This document shows, piece after piece, positions 56,804 through 64,000 of a stretch of DNA of 64,000 nt. The notes below the pieces were generated by a model, which searched no databases, was not told where the DNA came from, and saw only the letters and a program-made list of their open reading frames with translations. The position numbers were made by a program, and so were the translations under genes. The stretch's first letter is position 1. Each line of letters opens with the position of its first letter. The stretch lies in contig NZ_BPQV01000005.1 of assembly GCF_022179465.1 (NCBI RefSeq), forward strand, positions 124,001 through 188,000, written 5' to 3'. The DNA is from Methylobacterium organophilum (GTDB lineage Bacteria > Pseudomonadota > Alphaproteobacteria > Rhizobiales > Beijerinckiaceae).

Positions 56804-57796
56804 ATGTTCGAATACCCGGTGCTGGTGGGGGATATCGGCGGAACGAATGCCCGCTTCGGCCTGATCGACGCGCCGGACGCCGAACCCCGGGTGCTCTCGC
56901 ACGAGCCCACCGCCGGCCATCCCCATCCGAGCGCGGCGATCCGTGCCGCGCTGGAGAAGGGCGGCGCGGCCGCGCCGCGCTCGGCGATCCTCGCTATCGC
57001 CGGCCGGGTGGATGCGCCGGCCGTGCGGCTCACCAATGCCGAATGGGTGATCGAGGGGGCGCGGATCGGGACGGATTTCGGCCTGTCCCGCGTCGTGGTG
57101 GTCAACGACTACGTGCCGGTGGCGGCGGGCGCGGCGGGCATCGCGCCGGGCGACCTCTCCCCGATCGGCGGCGTGGCGGAGCCGGGCCACGGCGCGCGGC
57201 TGGTGCTGGGCCCCGGCACCGGCTTCGGCGCCGCCGCCCTGGTCCCCTATGCCGACCGGCTCGCCATCGTCTCGACGGAGGCGGGTCACACCGATCTCGG
57301 CCCGACCGACCCGGAGGAGGCGCAGGTCTGGGCGGCGCTGGAGCGGGTCGAGGGGCGCATCACGGTGGAGACCGTGCTGTCGGGCGCCGGGCTGGCACGG
57401 CTCCACGCCGCCCTGCGCAAGGTCCGCGGCCACGAGGCGCATCCCCTCGATCCGGCGACCGTGACCCGGACGGGCCTCGACGGCACGGATGCGGAGGCCG
57501 CCGCGGCGATCCGCCTCTTCGCCAAGGTGCTCGGCCGGGTCTGCGGCGATCTCGCGCTCACCTTCCTGGCGGTGGGCGGCGTCTATATCGGCGGCGGCAT
57601 CGCCCCCCGCCTCCTCGAGGTGCTGGAGGAGGGGGCGTTCCGGAAGGCCTTCGAGACGAAGCATCCCTTCGCCGCGCAGATGAAGGCCATCCCGACGAGC
57701 GTGATCACCGTGCAGGACCCGGCCCTGAACGGCCTCGCCGCCCTCGCGCGCGAGGGCGAGCGCTTCGTCTATCACGGGCAGACCTGGACGGCCTGA
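56804..57796 (+). CDS. glk: Glucokinase
   Basis: The 330-residue ROK-unrelated, Glk-type kinase has the phosphate loop G-D-I-G-G-T-N-A-R-F near residue 9, the sugar site V-V-V-N-D-Y and G-P-G-T-G-F-G-A-A, and G-G-V-Y-I-G-G-G-I-A near the adenosine site. It phosphorylates glucose with ATP (EC 2.7.1.2). The ATG follows GAGGAGAGAG. It sits alone beyond the tRNA, with the next genes in different orientations, and is host-like in codon use. Confidence 0.94.
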   Translation: MFEYPVLVGDIGGTNARFGLIDAPDAEPRVLSHEPTAGHPHPSAAIRAALEKGGAAAPRSAILAIAGRVDAPAVRLTNAEWVIEGARIGTDFGLSRVVVVNDYVPVAAGAAGIAPGDLSPIGGVAEPGHGARLVLGPGTGFGAAALVPYADRLAIVSTEAGHTDLGPTDPEEAQVWAALERVEGRITVETVLSGAGLARLHAALRKVRGHEAHPLDPATVTRTGLDGTDAEAAAAIRLFAKVLGRVCGDLALTFLAVGGVYIGGGIAPRLLEVLEEGAFRKAFETKHPFAAQMKAIPTSVITVQDPALNGLAALAREGERFVYHGQTWTA

Positions 57797-57809
57797 GCCG
57801 GCCCCGGCC

Positions 57810-58130
57810 TCAGGCCGCCCGACGGAACCGCCAGGCGGTGCGGCGCGTCCCCTCCGTCCCCGGGGCGGGGCGGTGGTCGCGCCGGAGGCCGTCCGCGACC
57901 GCCGGGGAGCGGGCCTGGCGCGGGGCGGGCTCGGTCGGCTCCGCCACCCAGCGGCAGACCAGGCGTCCGGTCGCCCGGTCCATGGACCAGACGGCGCGCA
58001 GGCGCAGGGGTCCGGCTTCGGCGGCCGGGAGCGGGGCGGGCGCGGCGCAGGCAAGCGCGGGCGCACCGCAGCCATCGGAGAGGAGGCCGCCGAAGGGGAG
58101 GGCGGCCAGGGAGAATCGAAACAGGGTCAT
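57810..58130 (-). CDS. Small exported protein of unknown function
   Basis: The 106-residue precursor has a signal-like start (M-T-L-F-R-F-S-L-A-A-L-P-F-G-G-L-L) and GAGGTG before its ATG. The mature part is Arg/Pro/Ala-rich with a W-S-M-D-R-A-T-G-R-L-V-C-R-W-V segment that is plausibly structured. It converges on glucokinase with a 13-bp gap. No family is recognised. Low-complexity C-terminal codons leave some doubt. Confidence 0.5.
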   Translation of the reverse strand: MTLFRFSLAALPFGGLLSDGCGAPALACAAPAPLPAAEAGPLRLRAVWSMDRATGRLVCRWVAEPTEPAPRQARSPAVADGLRRDHRPAPGTEGTRRTAWRFRRAA

Positions 58131-58186
58131 GGGGCACCTCGCTGACGACCGGCCGCTCGCACGCGGCCGGCCCGAGGCGCGCCCGG

Positions 58187-58255
58187 TCAGGCGCCCTTGC
58201 GGACAGCGGCGCGCACGAACGGCGCGGTCGATCGACTGTGACTGTCGCTGGGCAT
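58187..58255 (-). CDS. Possible 22-residue peptide
   Basis: An ATG-to-TGA frame encodes a Ser/Arg-rich peptide (M-P-S-D-S-H-S-R-S-T-A-P-F-V-R). It lies 56 bp upstream of the small exported protein on the same strand. No strong ribosome site precedes it, so it may be a leader peptide or chance. Confidence 0.2.
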   Translation of the reverse strand: MPSDSHSRSTAPFVRAAVRKGA

Positions 58256-58576
58256 GGGGAAGGGGTCCTGGAGCGGCGGACGGGGCGCAATGCGGCCGCC
58301 CACCGTCCGGCGGCGGATAAACCCTTTCGGCCGCCTGTCAATCGCCTCTTCGCGCGCTTCGTCGCACCGGCGCCGGCGCCGGTGCGGCCCCGCACGGATC
58401 ACCGCTCCCCGCCTTCCGCAGACCGCGAAGCGCCGGCCGCCCTCGGGCCGGCGACAGCGTGGCCGCTAGATCAGAATCGTTCCAAACTATTGACGATAGC
58501 CTGGAGTTATTCTAATTCTGAACCCAACGAGCGACGGGGCTTCCCCGGATGCCCGCCCGAAACAGGAGAGAGATCC
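58256..58576. other. Intergenic region with AT-rich control patch
   Basis: About 320 bp. Bases 58470-58530 are AT-rich in a very GC-rich setting and hold the promoter of the following Cys-rich gene. The rest is GC-rich with no credible gene on either strand. Confidence 0.45.
58490..58518 (+). promoter_or_regulatory. Possible promoter of the Cys-rich protein gene
   Basis: TTGACG, 17 bp, then TAATTC lies about 60 bp before the ATG. A partly symmetrical AGAA-N3-TTCC motif just upstream (58473-58483) resembles an Irr/ICE iron box only weakly. Confidence 0.4.
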
Positions 58577-58786
58577 ATGGCGACCACCGGTTCCGCGAAC
58601 TGCCAGAGCTGCCGCTTCTACGACGAGCACAAGAACAATGCCGGCGCCGCCGCCACGGACGAGGGCCTCTGCCGCTTCAACCCGCCGGTGAGCCAGCCGG
58701 ATCCGCAGGGCCACGGCCTCTGGCCGGTCGTCGCCGGCCAGGACTGGTGCGGCCACTTCGCGGCGGACGTCGTCCCCGCCGAGTGA
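58577..58786 (+). CDS. Small four-cysteine metal-binding-type protein
   Basis: The 69-residue protein starts after AACAGGAGAG. It has C-Q-S-C-R-F-Y at the N-terminus, a third cysteine in G-L-C-R-F-N-P-P-V and a fourth in Q-D-W-C-G-H-F. The four cysteines suit a zinc or iron-sulfur site. Similar short cytoplasmic proteins are widespread in Rhizobiales without known function. It has its own AT-rich promoter region and an excellent terminator, so it is a monocistronic and probably well-expressed gene. Confidence 0.8.
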   Translation: MATTGSANCQSCRFYDEHKNNAGAAATDEGLCRFNPPVSQPDPQGHGLWPVVAGQDWCGHFAADVVPAE

Positions 58787-58811
58787 TCGGCCTCAAGGAT
58801 CGAACGATGGG

Positions 58812-58838
58812 AAGGGCCGGCGCCGCGCCGGCCCTTTT
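58812..58838 (+). terminator. Rho-independent terminator of the Cys-rich gene
   Basis: An 11-bp perfect stem (AAGGGCCGGCG with its complement) with a CCG loop is followed by two more T residues beyond the stem, 26 bp after the stop. Confidence 0.85.
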
Positions 58839-59029
58839 CGCATGCGCGCCGGAGGTCGGCCCGGGCCCGCGCCGGCCGGCGGCGCGACAGGCGTTTTCCT
58901 CCATCTTGGCCGCAAGCCGGTCATGATGCGGTCACCTTCGCATCCGAAGGCGGGGGTCAAAGGCCTGAGGGCCAGGGGCTGAAACCGGCGGACAAGCCGG
59001 GTCCCCGGACCGGATGTGAGGAAGACTGT

Positions 59030-59734
59030 ATGACCTTCGGATCGAGAATCGGTGCGACGACGCGCCTTTTCCGTTTCTGGCGCCGCGCCGCCGCCACGGC
59101 CGCCATCGCCCTGCTGGCGCCGGTCGCCGCCTCGGCCGCCGCACCGCACGATCCCTCGGGCACCTGGCTCACCCAGGACGGCAAGGCGCGCATCCGCGTC
59201 GAGAAATGCGGCCCGCAGGAGAAGAACCTCTGCGGCTACGCCGTGTGGCTCAAGGTGCCGCTGAACGACGAAGGCAAGCCGCGGGTCGATTTCCGCAATC
59301 CCGACCCGAAGAAGCGCACCCGCGCCTCCCTCGGCCACCAGCTGATCCTCGGTCTGAAGCTCAACGAGGACGCCCATTACGAGGGCAAGATCTACAATGC
59401 CGAGGACGGCAAGTTCTACGACGTCACCGTCTGGTCCGACGAGGCGGACGAACTGACCGTGAAGGGCTGCCTGATCGCCTTCCTGTGCCAGTCGCAGACC
59501 TGGAAGCGGGTGACCGACACGCTGCCCGGCCAGCTCACCGGCCCGACCAACGGTCCGAACGGCCCCCGTGCCGACGCCGAATGGGCGCCGAAGGTCCCGC
59601 CGGCCGCCGCCCAGGCCACGCCGGGTGCCGCCCCCGCGCCGGCCGCCGCGTCCAAGACCGGCTCCACCGCCCCGAAGCCTTCGGCCCCGCCCGCCGCGCC
59701 GAAGCCCGCCAAGCCGGCCGCCCCCGCGGAATAG
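59030..59734 (+). CDS. Exported DUF2147-domain protein
   Basis: The 234-residue precursor has a signal peptide with a basic N-region (R-F-W-R-R-A-A-A-T-A-A-I-A-L-L) cleaved near A-S-A-A. Residues about 40-165 form a DUF2147 beta-barrel-like domain (D-P-S-G-T-W-L-T-Q-D-G, I-Y-N-A-E-D-G-K-F-Y). The C-terminal 60 residues are a flexible Pro/Ala/Lys tail. It is periplasmic or surface-associated, of unknown function. It converges on the metallopeptidase gene. Confidence 0.88.
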   Translation: MTFGSRIGATTRLFRFWRRAAATAAIALLAPVAASAAAPHDPSGTWLTQDGKARIRVEKCGPQEKNLCGYAVWLKVPLNDEGKPRVDFRNPDPKKRTRASLGHQLILGLKLNEDAHYEGKIYNAEDGKFYDVTVWSDEADELTVKGCLIAFLCQSQTWKRVTDTLPGQLTGPTNGPNGPRADAEWAPKVPPAAAQATPGAAPAPAAASKTGSTAPKPSAPPAAPKPAKPAAPAE

Positions 59735-59742
59735 CCGGCCCC

Positions 59743-59768
59743 GGCCGCCTCACAGGACCGGGGCGGCC
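59743..59768. terminator. Possible hairpin between convergent genes
   Basis: GGCCGCC and GGCGGCC form a 7-bp stem across the 15-bp gap between the DUF2147 gene and the metallopeptidase gene. There is no T-run. Confidence 0.35.
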
Positions 59769-60919
59769 ACCTTCTGGCGCAGGCCCGCGATCACCGCCTT
59801 GAGCATGTCGGCATCGCCCTGGGCCGCCGGGGCGCTGCCGCGCACGGCGTAGATGCGCTCGTGCACGAAGGCGAGTTTGGCGATCACCGCCGGGGTCAGC
59901 TTGAACGGGTAGAGCGCGGGCTGGCCCATGGAGCGGTTGAGCGAGTTCATCGCGTAGGTGAGCGGCAGCCAGGCCGCGATCAGCCGGTCGAAATCCGCCG
60001 TCTCGAACGGATCGAAATCGATGGTGATCGGGGCCGGCGCCGGGTCGGCGCGCCGGCGCGGGCGCACGCAGATCTCGAAGGCGCTCGCCGTCTCCAGCGT
60101 GTCGACGATGTGCAGGTAATGCGCCCAGGTCTCGGCGAAATCCTCCCAAGGGTGGGCGGTGGCATAGGCCGAGACGAAGGATTCCTCCCAGTCCGGCGCC
60201 GGGCCGGCGGCGTAGTAGGCCTGGAGCGCGCGGCCGTAATCCCGGCTCTCGTCGCCGAACAGCGCCCGGAAGGCCGGCAGGCTGGCATCGTAGCGCACCA
60301 GCACGTTCCAGAAGTAATGCCCGATCTCGTGCCGGAAATGGCCGAGCAGGGTGCGGTAATACTCGCCGAACAGCATCCGCCGCCGCTCGCGCTCGACGTC
60401 GTCGGCCTCGGCGATGTTGAGGGTGATGAGCCCGTTGTCGTGGCCGGTCAGCACCGGCGGGCCGGCGAGCTGGTTCTCGGCCGGGTCGACCAGGAAGTCG
60501 AAGGCGAGCCCGTCGGAATACTGGGCGCGGCTGGCCAGCGGCAGGTCGAGGCGCAGCAGCGTGTAGAACAGCCGGTGCTTGGCCGCCTCGATCTGGCGCC
60601 AGCGGGTGAGGTTCCAGGGCACGCCGAGATCGGGCACGACGCGGTTGTGCCGGCAGGTGGTGCAATAGGCCTCGGGGGAATCGGCGGGCAGCAGCCAGTT
60701 GCAGCCGCCATGGCCGGCATTGGCACAGAAGCGGTATTTCCGCCCGGGATCGGCATAGGCGTGCCAGAGCGGCCCGGCCCCCGATTCCTCGGGGCAGGGC
60801 TCCAGGGCCGAGACCTCGTGCACCGCGCAGACATAGCCGAGCCGCCGCTCGCAGCTCTCGCAGGCGGTGCTCTCGAAGGTGACGGGCTGGTCGCAGGCCT
60901 GGCACTGGAAGATCTTCAT
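59750..60919 (-). CDS. Zinc-ribbon metallopeptidase-like protein
   Basis: The 389-residue cytoplasmic protein opens with a zinc ribbon (F-Q-C-Q-A-C, then C-E-S-C) and further Cys pairs (C-A-N-A-G-H-G-G-C-N-W and C-T-T-C). The body contains a zincin motif H-E-I-G-H at residues 197-201 followed by D-E-S-R-D-Y-G. This matches the family of putative zinc-binding metallopeptidases, often found with the transglutaminase/DUF2126 genes. The active site looks intact. It is divergent from the DUF2126 gene 252 bp away. Confidence 0.9.
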   Translation of the reverse strand: MKIFQCQACDQPVTFESTACESCERRLGYVCAVHEVSALEPCPEESGAGPLWHAYADPGRKYRFCANAGHGGCNWLLPADSPEAYCTTCRHNRVVPDLGVPWNLTRWRQIEAAKHRLFYTLLRLDLPLASRAQYSDGLAFDFLVDPAENQLAGPPVLTGHDNGLITLNIAEADDVERERRRMLFGEYYRTLLGHFRHEIGHYFWNVLVRYDASLPAFRALFGDESRDYGRALQAYYAAGPAPDWEESFVSAYATAHPWEDFAETWAHYLHIVDTLETASAFEICVRPRRRADPAPAPITIDFDPFETADFDRLIAAWLPLTYAMNSLNRSMGQPALYPFKLTPAVIAKLAFVHERIYAVRGSAPAAQGDADMLKAVIAGLRQKVAAPVL

Positions 60920-61171
60920 CGGGCGGCCCTGTCGGCGCCCGGCAGGCCACGGGCGTCTTCCTCAAAGACGGGGCATGGGATGAAGTTCCCGTGCGCGGCC
61001 GGGCGCTCCGCCCCCGGACCGGCTGCCCTCGATGCACGGATCTTGCTAACTCAGCTCCTTGCGGACACGGACGACGCGTCAGGCGGCATCCGGTCGGCAC
61101 CGCGTGTATAAGGCCGGGCCGCCGAGGGGCGTCCTCCGGCCATGCCGCCGGACAGCGCAACGGGAGCCTCC

Positions 61172-64000
61172 GTGTCGATCCAAGCCGCCCTGCACCACGT
61201 CACCCACTACCGCTACGACCGGCCGATCGCCCTCGGGCCGCAGGTGGTCCGCCTGCGCCCGGCGCCGCATGCGCGCACGAAGATCCCGGCCTACGCCCTG
61301 AAGGTCCGGCCGGAGAACCACTTCATCAACTGGCAGCAGGATCCCAACGGCAACTGGCTCGCCCGCCTGGTCTTTCCCGAGAAGACCGACGAGCTGCGCA
61401 TCGAGGTCGACCTCACCGCGGATCTCGCGGTCATCAACCCCTTCGACTTCTTCGTCGAGCCCTATGCCGAGACCCGGCCCTTCGCCTACGCGCAGGAACT
61501 CGCCGGCGAGCTCACCCCCTATCTGACGCCTCAGGATGCGGACGGGCCAGAGCTCGCCGCCTTCCTCGAGGCCGTGCCGCAGGAAGAGCGCACCGTGCCC
61601 TTCCTGGTCGCCCTCAACCAGCGCGTCCGGGACGCGGTCGCCTACGGCGTGCGCATGGAGCCGGGGGTGCAGACGCCCGCCGAGACGCTCACGCTCAAGA
61701 GCGGCTCCTGCCGGGATTCCGCCTGGCTGCTGGTGCAGGTGCTGCGCAAGCTCGGCTTCGCCGCGCGCTTCGTCTCCGGCTACCTGATCCAGCTCGTGCC
61801 CGACACCACCGCCGTGGACGGGCCGGCGGGCACCACGACCGACTTCACCGACCTGCATGCCTGGGCCGAGGTCTATCTTCCCGGCGCCGGCTGGATCGGG
61901 CTCGACGCCACCTCCGGCCTGATCTGCGGCGAGGGGCACATCCCGCTCGCCGCCACGCCGCATTACCACTCCGCCGCGCCGATCTCCGGCCTCGCCGAAC
62001 CGGCCAAGGTCGAGTTCCACTACGAGATGAAGGTGAGCCGGGTCGCCGAGGCCCCGCGCATCACCAAACCCTTCTCCGACGCGGTCTGGACGGCCATGGA
62101 CGCCCTCGGCGCGCGGGTCGATGCCGATCTCGCCGCCCAGGACGTGCGCCTGACCATGGGCGGCGAGCCGACCTTCGTCTCGGTGGACGACTTCCAGTCG
62201 CCGGAATGGAACACCGCCGCGGTCGGGCCCACCAAGCGCGGGCTCGCCGACCAGCTGATCCGCCGCCTGCGCGATCGCTTCGCCCCGGGCGGGCTCCTGC
62301 ATTACGGCCAGGGCAAGTGGTATCCCGGCGAGAGCCTGCCGCGCTGGGCCTTCGCCCTGTACTGGCGGCGGGACGGGCAGCCGATCTGGAAGGATCCCGC
62401 GCTGATCGCCGCCGAGAACGGCCCGCGCGCGGCGACCGTCGAGGATTCGCACCGGCTGATCGAGGCCCTCGCCAAGCGCCTCGGCCTCTCCGGCTTCGCC
62501 TTCCCGGCCTACGAGGACAGGGACTATTGGGAGGCGCGGGAGGCGGAGCTTCCCGTCAACGTCACCACCGCCGCGGTCCATAGCGGCAGCGCAGAGACCG
62601 ATGCGCGCTTCGCCCGGGTCTTCGGCCGGGGGCTCGGCAACCCGGTCGGCTACGCCCTGCCGCTCGCGAGCCTCGCGGTGGCCGAGGGACGGCGCTGGAT
62701 CTCCGAGCGCTGGGTCTTCCGCCGCGGCGGCGCCTTCCTCACCCCCGGCGATTCCCCCCTCGGCTTCCGCCTGCCCCTCTCCGCGCTGCCCTACGTGCCG
62801 CCGGGCTCCTATCCCTATTACTTCGCGCAGGATCCCCTGGAGGCGCGGGGCGATCTGCCGGAGGCGTGCTTCAGCGACGGCAAGGGCGGGCCGGACCGCG
62901 GCAACGGCGCCGGCATCGAGGGCGTGGCCGTGCGCACGGCGCTGGCCTGCGAGGCCCGGGACGGGGTGCTGCACGTGTTCATGCCGCCGCTGGAGCGGGT
63001 CGACGAGTATCTGGAGCTCGCCGGCCATCTCGAGGCGGCCGCGGCCGCGATCGGCCGGCCGATCCATCTCGAGGGCTACGAGCCGCCCTACGACCCGCGG
63101 ATCAACACCATCAAGGTCACCCCCGATCCCGGCGTGATCGAGGTCAACGTGCACCCGGCCGCCTCCTGGCGGGAGGCGGTGGACATCACCACCAGCCTCT
63201 ACGGCGAAGCCCGCCAGACCCGGCTCTGCGCCGAGAAGTTCATGATCGACGGGCGCCACACCGGCACCGGGGGCGGCAACCACGTCGTGCTCGGCGGCGT
63301 CACCCCGGCCGATTCGCCCTTCCTGCGCCGGCCCGACCTGCTCAAGAGCCTGGTGCTCTACTGGCAGCGCCATCCGAGCCTGTCCTACCTTTTCGCCGGC
63401 CTCTATGTCGGCCCGACGAGCCAGGCCCCGCGCATGGACGAGGCCCGCCACGACGGCCTCTACGAGCTGGAGATCGCCCTCGCCCAGGTGCCGGGGCCGA
63501 ACCAGCCCAACATCCCGCACTGGCTGGTCGACCGGCTGTTCCGCAACATCCTGGCGGACGTCACCGGCAACACCCACCGGGCCGAGATCTGCATCGACAA
63601 GCTCTACAACCCGGACAGCCCGACCGGCCGCCTCGGCCTGCTCGAGTTCCGCTCCTTCGAGATGCCGCCGGATGCCCGGATGAGCCTCGCCCAGCAGCTC
63701 CTGCTGCGGGCGCTCGTCGCCTGGCTCTGGCGCGAGCCGCAGAGCGGCGGCTGTGTCCGCTGGGGCACGGCGCTCCACGATCGCTTCATGCTCCCCCATT
63801 TCCTCTGGGCGGATTTCCTGAGCGTGCTGGAAGACCTGAACCGGGGCGGCTACGCTTTCGATCCCGTCGCCTTCGCCGCGCAGCACGAGTTCCGGTTCCC
63901 CGTGTTCGGGCGTGTCGAGCATGGCGGCGTCGGGCTGGAGCTGCGGCAGGCGCTGGAGCCCTGGCACGTCCTGGGAGAGGAAGGCTCGTCGGGGGGCACG
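61172..64000 (+). CDS. Transglutaminase-like/DUF2126 protein (cut by the window end)
   Basis: A GTG after GGGAG starts a frame that is open to the window end (943 codons seen, family about 1100). The N-terminus is a bacterial transglutaminase-like region ([11 protein letters not shown]). The core has C-R-D-S-A-W-L-L with catalytic Cys, D-L-H-A-W-A-E-V with His and G-L-D-A-T with Asp. Residues about 300 onward are the DUF2126 domain ([20 protein letters not shown]). Such proteins occur with circularly permuted ATP-grasp and peptidase partners, here the divergent metallopeptidase. Confidence 0.92.
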   Translation, partial: MSIQAALHHVTHYRYDRPIALGPQVVRLRPAPHARTKIPAYALKVRPENHFINWQQDPNGNWLARLVFPEKTDELRIEVDLTADLAVINPFDFFVEPYAETRPFAYAQELAGELTPYLTPQDADGPELAAFLEAVPQEERTVPFLVALNQRVRDAVAYGVRMEPGVQTPAETLTLKSGSCRDSAWLLVQVLRKLGFAARFVSGYLIQLVPDTTAVDGPAGTTTDFTDLHAWAEVYLPGAGWIGLDATSGLICGEGHIPLAATPHYHSAAPISGLAEPAKVEFHYEMKVSRVAEAPRITKPFSDAVWTAMDALGARVDADLAAQDVRLTMGGEPTFVSVDDFQSPEWNTAAVGPTKRGLADQLIRRLRDRFAPGGLLHYGQGKWYPGESLPRWAFALYWRRDGQPIWKDPALIAAENGPRAATVEDSHRLIEALAKRLGLSGFAFPAYEDRDYWEAREAELPVNVTTAAVHSGSAETDARFARVFGRGLGNPVGYALPLASLAVAEGRRWISERWVFRRGGAFLTPGDSPLGFRLPLSALPYVPPGSYPYYFAQDPLEARGDLPEACFSDGKGGPDRGNGAGIEGVAVRTALACEARDGVLHVFMPPLERVDEYLELAGHLEAAAAAIGRPIHLEGYEPPYDPRINTIKVTPDPGVIEVNVHPAASWREAVDITTSLYGEARQTRLCAEKFMIDGRHTGTGGGNHVVLGGVTPADSPFLRRPDLLKSLVLYWQRHPSLSYLFAGLYVGPTSQAPRMDEARHDGLYELEIALAQVPGPNQPNIPHWLVDRLFRNILADVTGNTHRAEICIDKLYNPDSPTGRLGLLEFRSFEMPPDARMSLAQQLLLRALVAWLWREPQSGGCVRWGTALHDRFMLPHFLWADFLSVLEDLNRGGYAFDPVAFAAQHEFRFPVFGRVEHGGVGLELRQALEPWHVLGEEGSSGGT

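Overview
The window is GC-rich (roughly 70%) and densely coded. Its content (urea carboxylase, a urtABCDE-fmdAB-amiE amide/urea cluster, a type III GlnT and several Rhizobiales-type small proteins) points to an alphaproteobacterium, most likely a Methylobacterium or close relative. The genus is inferred from gene content, not from a marker gene.

Positions 1-22705 form a nitrogen-scavenging region. A urea carboxylase-type enzyme (possibly a guanidine carboxylase) follows the last codons of what is probably an urea carboxylase-associated protein. Next comes a divergent pair: a NikR-family repressor on the minus strand, and on the plus strand an operon for an ABC importer (binding protein, permease, ATPase), a creatininase-family amidohydrolase, a GlnT-type glutamine synthetase and a cupin. 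The 105 bp between them carry a sigma-54 -24/-12 element followed by a NikR-type operator. On the opposite strand, urtABCDE runs into fmdA, fmdB and amiE, which suggests import and hydrolysis of short-chain amides and/or urea to ammonia. Divergent from urtA is a very large hybrid histidine kinase with an NCS1 permease-like sensor half and an eight-cysteine cluster, overlapping a LuxR-type response regulator gene.

Positions 22864-36324 hold a small secreted protein, a complete NHLM-type peptide exporter (HlyD, C39-peptidase ABC and second ABC proteins) with no obvious precursor peptide, a chemoreceptor, a Kup potassium transporter and a TonB-dependent siderophore receptor.

Positions 36453-56462 are an integrated element of 20 kb. 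Its ends are an 18-bp direct repeat copied from the 3' end of tRNA-Glu(TTC), and a tyrosine integrase lies beside the intact tRNA. Inside are a serine recombinase, an AlbA_2/Schlafen-type protein, several unknown proteins, a minimal family-A-polymerase-like protein, three genes resembling podovirus internal-virion (DNA-ejection) proteins including one with a lysozyme domain, and an AT-rich three-gene ParA-like module. No capsid, portal, terminase or tail gene is visible, so this is either a reduced prophage or a phage-satellite-like element.

Positions 56522-64000 return to host-like genes: glucokinase, small secreted and Cys-rich proteins, a DUF2147 protein, a zinc-ribbon metallopeptidase and the first 943 codons of a transglutaminase/DUF2126 protein cut by the window edge.
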